DNA of 64,000 bases from Chitinophagaceae bacterium (GTDB lineage: Bacteria > Bacteroidota > Bacteroidia > Chitinophagales > Chitinophagaceae). Positions within the stretch are counted from its first letter, which is position 1, and every line of letters starts with the position of its first letter. The stretch is from contig PMSV01000003.1 in assembly GCA_003168265.1 (NCBI GenBank), forward strand, positions 175,826 through 239,825, written 5' to 3'. The notes beneath the pieces were generated by a model. That model saw only the letters and a list, made by a program, of their open reading frames with translations, ran no database searches and had not been told where the DNA came from. Positions 27,275 to 35,542 of this stretch are shown here, piece after piece. A program made the translations under genes and the position numbers.

Positions 27275-28314
27275 AGATTCTCCTGGTAGGAAGTAATTTC
27301 AACTCAGCCATAGAAAGATATTATCTCAGATACCTGGAGCAGCTCGGCGCCAGTGTCAGCCTCTATCCTGCGCCGGATATTGTTTTCAATTACCATTCAA
27401 AAAATCTCTTAAATAAAACCCTCTTCAAGACCGGCCTGAACAAAGGTTATAAACCGGTAAACAGGGAATTGCTGAAAAAGGTCGCCGAATTCAATCCTGA
27501 TTTTATCTGGATCTTTAAGGGCATGGAAATCTATCCGGAAACACTCGGATTTCTAAAAAGAGATTTCCGCCTCGCCAACTATAACCCGGATCATCCTTTC
27601 GTTATTACGAGCAAGGGAAGCGGAAACAACAATGTCACCCGGAGCGTGGGCCTATATGACCTGCATTTCTGCTATCACACGGGGCTGAAAAAGCAAATAG
27701 AGGATGTTTACAATCTTCCTGCAGTCTTCCTCCCTTTCGCCTATGACACAGAGGACCTGGCAAATGGAGAGATCGATGAAGGGGATGAAGAAATTCTCAG
27801 GGTATGTTTTCAGGGCAATGGGGATATTTTTCGCGCCGAAAAAATAAAAAAGCTCACTGATGCCGGTATTCCGGTCGATATCTATGGCGTTTTCTGGGAT
27901 AAGACTTCTGTCATGAAAAATCCCCTTGTAAAAGTTTTCGGGATCGCGCCCCGCCCACTGTTCTGGAAACTCAATCGCCAATATAGGATCCAACTTAATC
28001 TATTCCGTGAATACAATAACGGTTCTCACAATATGAGGACCTTTGAAATACCCGCAGCAGGGGGTATACAACTGGCCCCTTATAGCAGGGAACAGGAACT
28101 TTTCTTTGAAGCCGGTAAAGAAATTTTCTTTTTCAGAAACGATGAAGAGATGATCCAACAGGCAAAAGACATTATCGGCATGAGCAAATCCGGAGCGCTT
28201 GAAATTCGTGAAGCAGCCAGGAGACGCTCGGTTGGCTCTGATTATACTTTCCGGAACCGGGCCCAAACTGTATTTAAGACATTTGAAAATTTTCCGGGAC
28301 GAGTAAGACAATGA
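27271..28314 (+). CDS. CgeB-like glycosyltransferase
   Basis: This 347-residue protein looks like the CgeB/DUF3880 group of GT-B transferases. KILLVGSNFNSAIERYYLRYL opens the first lobe, FIWIFKGMEIYPETL and ANYNPDHPF are typical group motifs, and the second lobe has a GSHNMRTFEIPAAGGIQL segment matching the E/P-A-x-G donor loop. It is coupled on both sides through ATGA overlaps. Substrate unknown. Confidence 0.85.
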   Translation: MKILLVGSNFNSAIERYYLRYLEQLGASVSLYPAPDIVFNYHSKNLLNKTLFKTGLNKGYKPVNRELLKKVAEFNPDFIWIFKGMEIYPETLGFLKRDFRLANYNPDHPFVITSKGSGNNNVTRSVGLYDLHFCYHTGLKKQIEDVYNLPAVFLPFAYDTEDLANGEIDEGDEEILRVCFQGNGDIFRAEKIKKLTDAGIPVDIYGVFWDKTSVMKNPLVKVFGIAPRPLFWKLNRQYRIQLNLFREYNNGSHNMRTFEIPAAGGIQLAPYSREQELFFEAGKEIFFFRNDEEMIQQAKDIIGMSKSGALEIREAARRRSVGSDYTFRNRAQTVFKTFENFPGRVRQ

Positions 28315-29477
28315 GGTTAAAAAATATCGTCATGGCAGTTTATAGCCATCCGGAATCCTATCCACCGACACTAAATGCCATAAACGAACTATCCGTTCAT
28401 ACTGACCATATTTTTATTCTGAGTAGAAATATTCAAAACAAAAGCGAGTGGAATTATCCTCCCCAGGCTGAATTGATCCTCAGCGGGCCATTGAAAGGAA
28501 TCCGGGAAACCGAAGCTTCCGGCTTTCTTTGGAAAATCGGTTCCTTCCTAAGGTTCACACTTGATTTTTTTAAAATTGTGCGATGCAACCGCCCCGAATG
28601 GGTCATCTGTTATGATCCGATTCCGCTCATGGCCTATCGCCTGGGAAGTTTCTTCCTTTCAAGAAAACCCCGGCTCTGGTACCATAATCACGATGTGTCC
28701 GAGATCTCGATGATGGGGCGTTTCTCTATTGGAAGGCTGGCAGTAAGAAACGAACAAAACTATTTTAACCGGATAGATCTTTTCTCCCTACCGAGCGAGC
28801 AGCGAAAAAGCTATTTCCCTCTTGAGAAACTAAAGGGCCAATTATTCCTCATTCCCAATTACCCTTCAAAGAACAGGGGGATTGAAATGAAGGCGAGCAG
28901 ACCGGATCCTCAAAAAGAACTGAAGCTCTTGTTCCAGGGCCATGTGGGGGAGGGCCACGGCTTTGAAGAGATCATCGGAATTCTTCCTTACCATCCGGAC
29001 ATAAAACTAACCATAATCGGAACAGCCGACCTGAAGTACACTGCCGGACTGCAAAAGCTGGCCGGGGAAAGAGGAGTCGCTAACCGGCTCGAAATCCTTA
29101 AAGCCGTCCCTTACCGTGAACTCGTAGGGATTACGGGCAGGCATCATCTGGGCATCGCAATCCATAAACCAGTGAATATTATGTACAGTACCGGCGCACT
29201 CGCATCCAATAAGATCTATGAATATGCAGCAGCGGGTCTGCCCATCCTGTATTTCGATATACCGGCCTATAGGGAATATTTATCACGCTTTGAATGGGCA
29301 TTCGGCAATGACCTGTCCGAAAAAGCGCTGAACGAACAAATAAGCTATATCCGTGTCCATTTTAATTATCTTTCTGAAAAGGCATTGGAAGACTTCAGAA
29401 CCAGCCTGAATTTTGAACATGTTTTTCAACCGGTGATGGTTTGGCTCTTAGAAGAGTCTGATATCCGGCAGAACTAG
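28311..29477 (+). CDS. GT-B family glycosyltransferase
   Basis: This 388-residue GT4-like protein has MAVYSHPESYPPTLNAINEL at the start, WVICYDPIPLMAYRLG and WYHNHDVSEIS in the acceptor lobe, and LLFQGHVGEGHGFEEII plus ASNKIYEYAAAGLPILYFD in the donor lobe. The last motif is the E-x7-E-like UDP/GDP-sugar site. Coupled to the preceding gene by a 4-nt overlap. Confidence 0.88.
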   Translation: MRLKNIVMAVYSHPESYPPTLNAINELSVHTDHIFILSRNIQNKSEWNYPPQAELILSGPLKGIRETEASGFLWKIGSFLRFTLDFFKIVRCNRPEWVICYDPIPLMAYRLGSFFLSRKPRLWYHNHDVSEISMMGRFSIGRLAVRNEQNYFNRIDLFSLPSEQRKSYFPLEKLKGQLFLIPNYPSKNRGIEMKASRPDPQKELKLLFQGHVGEGHGFEEIIGILPYHPDIKLTIIGTADLKYTAGLQKLAGERGVANRLEILKAVPYRELVGITGRHHLGIAIHKPVNIMYSTGALASNKIYEYAAAGLPILYFDIPAYREYLSRFEWAFGNDLSEKALNEQISYIRVHFNYLSEKALEDFRTSLNFEHVFQPVMVWLLEESDIRQN

Positions 29478-29486
29478 TTAAAACCG

Positions 29487-30647
29487 ATGAAGGTCTCCAT
29501 TTCCGTGCCCGGTCGTTTCCATGCTTTCAACCTGGTCATGCAATTGCAAAACGGGAAAATATCAACCGAATTATATACCAGTTACCCGGCCTTCAAGGTT
29601 CGGGAATACGGGATCCATGCTGCTTCTGTCCATAGTATATTGAGTAAAGAATTGCTCTATCGTTTCCACCAGAAGATCTACGGTTATAACCATGACAGTC
29701 TTTTCATCAATAACTGGTTCGATTGGATGGTATCTATGCGTGTCAATCCTGACAGGGATTTGTTCGTGATATGGAGTGGATTCGGTCTGAAGACTATGAG
29801 AAGGATCAGGAAATCCAATCCGAAGGCAGTACTCATCATCGAACGCGGCTCAACTCATATCGGCTTCCAGCAGGAGATCCTGAGGCATGCTTACCGGCGT
29901 TTTCCCGAACTGAGGCCCGCGCTTCCCAGCCATGGCATCATCGACAAGGAATTGAAAGAATACGAGGAAGCGGATTATATTTCCGTTCCCACTGATTTTG
30001 TGAAAAAGACCTTTGTCGATAAAAAGATCCCGGAAGATAAATTGCTGGTCACGCCTTATGGCGTAGATCTCTCATCGTTTACTCCCGGAAAATCAAGCCG
30101 GGAGACTAGTAAGATCGAGATCCTGTTTACAGGCCATTTCTGTGTTCGTAAGGGAGCAGGCACTTTCCTGGATATTATGGATTTGTTAAAAGAGGATTCA
30201 GGCTTCCATTTTACCATCGTGGGTAACCTTGAATCCGGTTTGAAGGAGCGGCTGCGGCCCTTCATTGAAAAAGGCATTTTAAATTACCGGGATCATGTTC
30301 CGCAGGCGCAACTGAACGAGATTTATCAATCGGCGGATATTTTTCTATTTCCCTCTTATGAAGAGGGAATGGCAATGGTATTGCTGCAGGCCATGGCCTG
30401 CGGGCTAGCCGTAATTGCAAGCCCTAATTCAGGTGCAGCTATGGCCATAAAACACGGAGAAAATGGATATTTGGCAGAACCGGAATCCAGAGAAGATATA
30501 CTCCAAATACTTTTGGGATTGCGTGCAGACAAAAATCTGCTGAACCTGATCGGACATCGTGCAAGGCAATCTGTTGAAAGCGGATTTGGCTGGGAAGACT
30601 ACGGAAATAAGATCATCAATAAATACAGGGACCTGATTCATGAATAG
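29487..30647 (+). CDS. Family 4 glycosyltransferase
   Basis: This 386-residue GT4 enzyme opens with KVSISVPGRFHAFNLVMQL. The donor lobe shows LFTGHFCVRKGAGTFLDI and the canonical FPSYEEGMAMVLLQAMACGLAVIAS block with both glutamates, then GENGYL. It is followed by a run of three methyltransferase genes, the first overlapping by 8 nt. This arrangement suggests that the sugar it adds may be the one methylated. Confidence 0.93.
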   Translation: MKVSISVPGRFHAFNLVMQLQNGKISTELYTSYPAFKVREYGIHAASVHSILSKELLYRFHQKIYGYNHDSLFINNWFDWMVSMRVNPDRDLFVIWSGFGLKTMRRIRKSNPKAVLIIERGSTHIGFQQEILRHAYRRFPELRPALPSHGIIDKELKEYEEADYISVPTDFVKKTFVDKKIPEDKLLVTPYGVDLSSFTPGKSSRETSKIEILFTGHFCVRKGAGTFLDIMDLLKEDSGFHFTIVGNLESGLKERLRPFIEKGILNYRDHVPQAQLNEIYQSADIFLFPSYEEGMAMVLLQAMACGLAVIASPNSGAAMAIKHGENGYLAEPESREDILQILLGLRADKNLLNLIGHRARQSVESGFGWEDYGNKIINKYRDLIHE

Positions 30648-31509
30648 CAAGCTGAACTACCTGCTGCATTCCATCACCCATGCCGGCGAGAAAAAAATCT
30701 GCCCTTTTTGTGGCTCAGAAGAAAACAGGATCGCCGATCGCAAATACATTATAACCACCCTGGTCGAATGCTCGCGCTGTCATTTGTATTTCAGGCATCC
30801 TTCCGACGGCAAGGATTTCAATAAGAAATTCTACCAGGAAGAATATGAGGAAAGAGGCATCACCACCGATTTGCCCGATCCTGCTCAAATGCAGAAATTG
30901 AAAGCCGATAATTTCAGGAATTCTGAAAAGAACTACCAGGAAAAGATCGACCTTATTCATGCAGTGGTGAAAGACTTTGAGCCTATCCGTATAGTCGATT
31001 ACGGCAGTTCCTGGGGATATGCAAGCTTTCAGTTCCGCAATGCGGATATGAGCGTTCAGTCACTGGAGATTTCCGCAAGCCGCGCCAAATTCGGAAATGA
31101 GAACCTGGGACTGAATATCCTGACGGATGAAAACAGTCTGCGGCCCGGAAATGATGTATTTTTTAGTTCCCATGTCATCGAACACCATCCCGATATCAGG
31201 ACAATGACAGAACTGGCAAAAAAATTGCTGGTTCCCGAAGGTTTTTATATTGCCTTTTGTCCCAACGCATCAGATGCCTTCAGAAAACTCAGGCCCGAAT
31301 CCTTTCATAAGTTATGGGGGCTCGTGCATCCCAATTATCTTTCCGATAAATTCTTTGCCTATTTGTTTTCCGACAATCCTTATTTCATCGGCAGTAATCC
31401 CTATGATCTGGAAGCATTGCGCAATTGGGATAAAGGTTCCCAGGTCATCGGCAATCTCCAAGGGGTGGAAATATTCATAATCAGCCGGCCCAATATGAAA
31501 AAATACTAA
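30640..31509 (+). CDS. Zinc-finger class I SAM-dependent methyltransferase
   Basis: This 289-residue protein has an N-terminal zinc ribbon (C21-x2-C24, C44-x2-C47) and a methyltransferase core. Motif I is IVDYGSSWGYASF, followed by SVQSLEIS at strand 2 and SSHVIEHHPD at motif IV. This layout is common among sugar C- or O-methyltransferases in polysaccharide and antibiotic loci. It overlaps the glycosyltransferase gene upstream by 8 nt. The acceptor is unknown. Confidence 0.87.
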   Translation: MNSKLNYLLHSITHAGEKKICPFCGSEENRIADRKYIITTLVECSRCHLYFRHPSDGKDFNKKFYQEEYEERGITTDLPDPAQMQKLKADNFRNSEKNYQEKIDLIHAVVKDFEPIRIVDYGSSWGYASFQFRNADMSVQSLEISASRAKFGNENLGLNILTDENSLRPGNDVFFSSHVIEHHPDIRTMTELAKKLLVPEGFYIAFCPNASDAFRKLRPESFHKLWGLVHPNYLSDKFFAYLFSDNPYFIGSNPYDLEALRNWDKGSQVIGNLQGVEIFIISRPNMKKY

Positions 31510-31532
31510 CCTCCCAAACAACAATAACCTTT

Positions 31533-32294
31533 ATGGACGCATTGGTTAGACTCATTGGATTTCCTGCTACCCTGATACACAACGATACATTGGTCCTTGA
31601 CAGGTGGAACTGGATCAAAAAGCGATTGCCCAGGAAAAAAGGGGAGGAGCGGCCGAGCCTACTGGATGTCGGTTGTGGCAGCGGCGCCTTTACGATTGGT
31701 TCAGCACTCCGGGGTTACAAGTCCCATGGATTAAGTTGGGATAGAAGAAATAACGATACGGCGGAAAACAGAGCCCGGATCTGTGGAGCGAAGACTGCAA
31801 CTTTCTCCATCTGCGATGTAAGAGGGCTGGATAAAGAAAAAGATCTTTATGGCCGTTTTGATTACATTATTTGCGCAGAGAACATAGAACATATCATCAA
31901 TGACAAAAAACTGATGACTGACATGAACAGATGCCTGGGTCCCGGGGGGCGGCTTTTGTTGACAACCCCCAATATCGACTTTATTCCGATACATGGGGAA
32001 GGGAAAAGTATCGCCCAACCTCCTGTGGAAGATGGGGGTCATGTCATCGCCGGTTATTCTGCCGCCGATTTGAAAGCGCTCTGCGATGCAAGCGGCTTTG
32101 ACGTGCAGGAAATCAGCTTTTGCAGCGGTTACCTGAGCCAGAAAATTACGGGGATCATGCGCCGGATCAGCCGCGGGGCCGGGTTCTATCTTGCCTGGGC
32201 ACTGGTCCTGCCATTGCGGATCCTTCCTCCAATATTTGACCGCTATATTAAGTACACGGGCTATTCCATTTGCCTGGTGGCAGTAAAGAAATAA
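31533..32294 (+). CDS. Class I SAM-dependent methyltransferase
   Basis: This is a 253-residue methyltransferase. LLDVGCGSGAF is motif I, FSICDVRG is motif II-like, DYIICAENIEHIINDK is motif IV, and LGPGGRLLLTTPN is the post-IV strand. A hydrophobic C-terminal stretch (about residues 215-235) could associate with the membrane, where the lipid-linked glycan is built. It is the middle gene of three methyltransferases in a row. Confidence 0.9.
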   Translation: MDALVRLIGFPATLIHNDTLVLDRWNWIKKRLPRKKGEERPSLLDVGCGSGAFTIGSALRGYKSHGLSWDRRNNDTAENRARICGAKTATFSICDVRGLDKEKDLYGRFDYIICAENIEHIINDKKLMTDMNRCLGPGGRLLLTTPNIDFIPIHGEGKSIAQPPVEDGGHVIAGYSAADLKALCDASGFDVQEISFCSGYLSQKITGIMRRISRGAGFYLAWALVLPLRILPPIFDRYIKYTGYSICLVAVKK

Positions 32295-32315
32295 TATTCA
32301 TAAGTAATAGGGTTC

Positions 32316-33161
32316 ATGAATTCATTAATCAGAAAATTACCCCTGTTCAAAGGGAAGGAAAGGCTGGTGAGGCTATTCCTAAGAGATAGTCTGGCGCAAA
32401 AAAAAGATATCTGGATAAAGGGCAAATACAATTGCGAATACCTACTACCCAATATCATTGAGAGCATTGGTTTTCAGATTTATATCAATGGGATCTATGA
32501 GCAGGAGACCTCGGATTTTCTGGCCAGGCAGATCCCTGAGAATGGTATTTTTCTTGACCTGGGGGCTAATATCGGTTCGATCACCATACCTCTTCAGTGG
32601 AAAAGAAAGGATATAAATGCTATCTGTGTTGAGGCGGCACCCTGGATTTTTACCTACCTTCAGAAGAACCTGGCGAGGAATCATCTTAACCAGGTAAAAG
32701 CCATTAATAAAGTGCTCTTTTATTCGGACGGGGAGGAAGTTAACTTCTATTCCTCCGATATCAAATTCGGTACTGGCTCCCTATCTCCTGTTTTTACCGA
32801 CAAAGTGGTTAAGGTAAAGACGGTCATGGTGGACAGCCTTATCGAAGAATTGAAAATCCCCAAAGTGGATTTGATCAAGATCGATGTGGAAGGATATGAG
32901 TACCATGTATTCAGGGGGGCCACCAAGACCCTTTCCGGCCCGGATGCGCCCGATGTATTGTTTGAATTTGTGGATTGGGCCGAAGGAAAGGCGAAGGGAA
33001 TTCAAGCAGGGGATGCCCAGAAAATGCTTCGTGCGCTGGGTTACCGGATTTATGCCTGCAACTATAAAATGGATGAATTCAGCCCCCTGAACGAAGTATT
33101 GACCAAGGGGTTTTATATGTTATATGCATCGAAAAAAGATCTGAAACAGTCAAACCGATGA
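32316..33161 (+). CDS. FkbM-family methyltransferase
   Basis: This is the second FkbM-type methyltransferase of the locus, 281 residues. Motif I lies in IFLDLGANIGSITIPL, followed by NAICVEAAPW, and the FkbM signature VDLIKIDVEGYEYHVFRGA is complete near residues 185-205. It overlaps the Wzy-like gene by 4 nt. It differs clearly from the FkbM protein at 3274, so the two are not recent duplicates. Confidence 0.92.
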   Translation: MNSLIRKLPLFKGKERLVRLFLRDSLAQKKDIWIKGKYNCEYLLPNIIESIGFQIYINGIYEQETSDFLARQIPENGIFLDLGANIGSITIPLQWKRKDINAICVEAAPWIFTYLQKNLARNHLNQVKAINKVLFYSDGEEVNFYSSDIKFGTGSLSPVFTDKVVKVKTVMVDSLIEELKIPKVDLIKIDVEGYEYHVFRGATKTLSGPDAPDVLFEFVDWAEGKAKGIQAGDAQKMLRALGYRIYACNYKMDEFSPLNEVLTKGFYMLYASKKDLKQSNR

Positions 33162-34528
33162 AAGCTTTTCTGGCACTCTCCTTATTGGTCTCTTTTATTA
33201 TTTTTTTCACGTTCGTAGAATTTAGTTTTTGGGAAAGCGTCTCGCTGGCTTTTTCCATTTATTACCTGCTTAGTTTTCTTGACAACCTGGGAAAAAAGAT
33301 CTGTGTCATGGACCTGGCCGTGATCATGGCATCAATCACTTGTCTGGCTGTGCCTGTCTTGTTTTACCATGTTTACACGAGGGACAATCCCCTTGCCCGT
33401 CTCTGGGTTAAATACATGCTTGTTCCTTCGGATGAATATTTTCAGTTTGCTACTCCGGCAGTCATAGCGCTGTCTACCGGGCTTCGATTACGCCTGAGGA
33501 AAGGAACGGAGGCTAGCAGGAATCCAAAAATCTATATTGAAAGGGTAAAAAAAGTACTGTCTGAAAAATCCTCCCTGGGCCTGATCCTGATCGCGACCGG
33601 TGTTGTCTCCGGTGTATTGGACTTTCTTACTCCCAAGAGTCTGCAGCAGGTCTTTTACCTGATGGAGCATCTCACTTTTGTTGGGGTATTCTATGTGATC
33701 TATTCCCCCAACAGATACAAAAGAATCATCGTTCCTTCCGTCATATTGCTCATGATTGCACAATCCCTTGCCACCGGCATGTTCGGGGACATGATCTTCA
33801 TGCTGGGCTGCGCTGCGGTGCTCATCCTTATCGGATCTGAAGCCAGTTTTCTCCGAAAGTTTCTCATTTCAATTGTCGGGGTTTATATTATCCTGATTAT
33901 TCAGTCGGTAAAGCCGGATTATCGAAAGAAAACCTGGCTGGAGAACGGGGAGTCCGGTGCAGATATTCCCTATTATATTCAACTGGTTACCGACAGGATT
34001 GGCAATCCTTCTAAGATGTTTGATCCTGACAATTCATTTTATATGGCTACCCGGATGAACCAGGGCTGGCTCGTGGCCATGACCATGTATAAGGTTCCGA
34101 ACCAATTTGATTTTGCAAATGGGGAGACCATCTGGCAGTCCGTGGCTGCGGCTATTGTTCCCCGCTTTCTCTGGCCCGATAAACCTGAGGCGGGAGGCGT
34201 GGCCAATATCCATCGATTCTGGGGATGGGAGATCAAGGGCTATAGCATCAATATCGGACCGCTTGGCGAAGCCTATGCCAATTTTGATGTCCTAGGTGGA
34301 ATTCTTTTTATGTTTGTCTACGGCTTTTTTTTCAATTTTATGCTCTCCCAGATCCTGAGGATGGCGGAGAAAAGGCCCACCCTTATTCTGTGGATACCCT
34401 TCCTTTTCTTTTACGCGATCGGAGTGGAGACTGACTTGCTCACGACCATGGGATCGCTGGTGAAAGGGATCATTTTTACCTACGTTATATTCAGGGCATT
34501 TCGTACTGCCTTCAGGATTGATCTCTGA
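33158..34528 (+). CDS. Polytopic membrane protein, probable Wzy-like polysaccharide polymerase
   Basis: This 456-residue integral membrane protein has about ten predicted hydrophobic helices. A large hydrophilic loop at about residues 250-350 includes DYRKKTWLENGE, RMNQGWLVAMTMYKVPNQF and PRFLWPDKPEAGG. A big periplasmic loop between late helices is the usual architecture of O-antigen polymerases and related oligosaccharide repeat-unit polymerases. Sequence identity among Wzy proteins is low, so the call rests on topology and location. A polymerase beside an ABC exporter is unexpected. A membrane acyl or glycosyl transferase is the alternative. Confidence 0.68.
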   Translation: MKAFLALSLLVSFIIFFTFVEFSFWESVSLAFSIYYLLSFLDNLGKKICVMDLAVIMASITCLAVPVLFYHVYTRDNPLARLWVKYMLVPSDEYFQFATPAVIALSTGLRLRLRKGTEASRNPKIYIERVKKVLSEKSSLGLILIATGVVSGVLDFLTPKSLQQVFYLMEHLTFVGVFYVIYSPNRYKRIIVPSVILLMIAQSLATGMFGDMIFMLGCAAVLILIGSEASFLRKFLISIVGVYIILIIQSVKPDYRKKTWLENGESGADIPYYIQLVTDRIGNPSKMFDPDNSFYMATRMNQGWLVAMTMYKVPNQFDFANGETIWQSVAAAIVPRFLWPDKPEAGGVANIHRFWGWEIKGYSINIGPLGEAYANFDVLGGILFMFVYGFFFNFMLSQILRMAEKRPTLILWIPFLFFYAIGVETDLLTTMGSLVKGIIFTYVIFRAFRTAFRIDL

Positions 34529-35538
34529 TGAAGAACATTTCCTATTTTTTTCGTCATCACAATGAGCAATATTTCAGTATTGAAAAGCTTTTCCGGGAGA
34601 TCGGCGAAAAAATCAAGAATTCTTATCCTGATGAATTCCGGGTCAGCATGGTGGAACTTCCCTTTACCAGTAAGATCAGGACCCTTCTGCCCAATATCCT
34701 TTTTGCAGGGAAAAACCAGTCAGAGATCAACCACATAACGGGAGACATTCATTATGGGCTGCTTGGCTTTACCAGTAAAAACCTGAATATTCTCACGATT
34801 CACGACTGTGTAATTCTTCACCGATATCCGGCGGGTACCCTCAAACACAAGATCCTCAAATGGCTTTGGTACGATTTGCCGGTCAAAAAGGCGGACGCGG
34901 TGACCGTAATTTCCGAAAATACCAGGGAGGAACTGGTTCGATTCACAGGCTGCAGCAGGAACAAGATAACCGTGATCGGTAATTTCGTGGATCCCCACCT
35001 GCGCTGTTCCAGCTATGAATTCAATGAAAAATGCCCCCGGCTTCTCTTCATAGGCACTACCCCAAACAAGAACCTGGAAAAATTCATAGATGCCATTGAA
35101 GGGGTTCACTGTCTGCTGGAAGTCATTGGGAGCCTGAATGAGGTTCAACTGAACAAACTAAAAACAAAACAGATCAATTACCTGCAATGCCGGAACATTT
35201 CTAATAACGAACTATCTGAAAAATACGTGGCATGCGATATTGTAACCTTTCCTTCCACCTATGAAGGATTCGGACTGCCAATACTGGAAGGTCAGGTGGT
35301 AGGGAGGCCCGTTCTGACCAGCAATCTCTCGCCGATGCGGGAAGTGGCCGGCAAGGGTGCCTGTCTCGTCGATGCATCCGATACTCAATCGATCAGAAAT
35401 GGCTTAATGAAAATAATCTCTGATTCTCAATACCGAAAGAGCCTGATCAGCGAGGGCTTTGAAAATGTGCGCCTTTATTCTCTTGATAATATTGCCGGTC
35501 AATATGCAGGTCTATATAGGAAACTATTAAAAAAATAA
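34528..35538 (+). CDS. Family 4 glycosyltransferase
   Basis: This GT4 enzyme of 336 residues has LLFIGTTPNKNLEKFIDAI in the inter-lobe region and FPSTYEGFGLPILEGQVVGRPVLTSN at the donor site, the classic EGFGLPxxE block. LTIHDCVILHRYP is the usual acceptor-side motif of mannosyl/rhamnosyl-like members. It starts at the last base of the Wzy-like stop codon. Confidence 0.93.
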   Translation: MKNISYFFRHHNEQYFSIEKLFREIGEKIKNSYPDEFRVSMVELPFTSKIRTLLPNILFAGKNQSEINHITGDIHYGLLGFTSKNLNILTIHDCVILHRYPAGTLKHKILKWLWYDLPVKKADAVTVISENTREELVRFTGCSRNKITVIGNFVDPHLRCSSYEFNEKCPRLLFIGTTPNKNLEKFIDAIEGVHCLLEVIGSLNEVQLNKLKTKQINYLQCRNISNNELSEKYVACDIVTFPSTYEGFGLPILEGQVVGRPVLTSNLSPMREVAGKGACLVDASDTQSIRNGLMKIISDSQYRKSLISEGFENVRLYSLDNIAGQYAGLYRKLLKK

Positions 35539-35542
35539 AACC

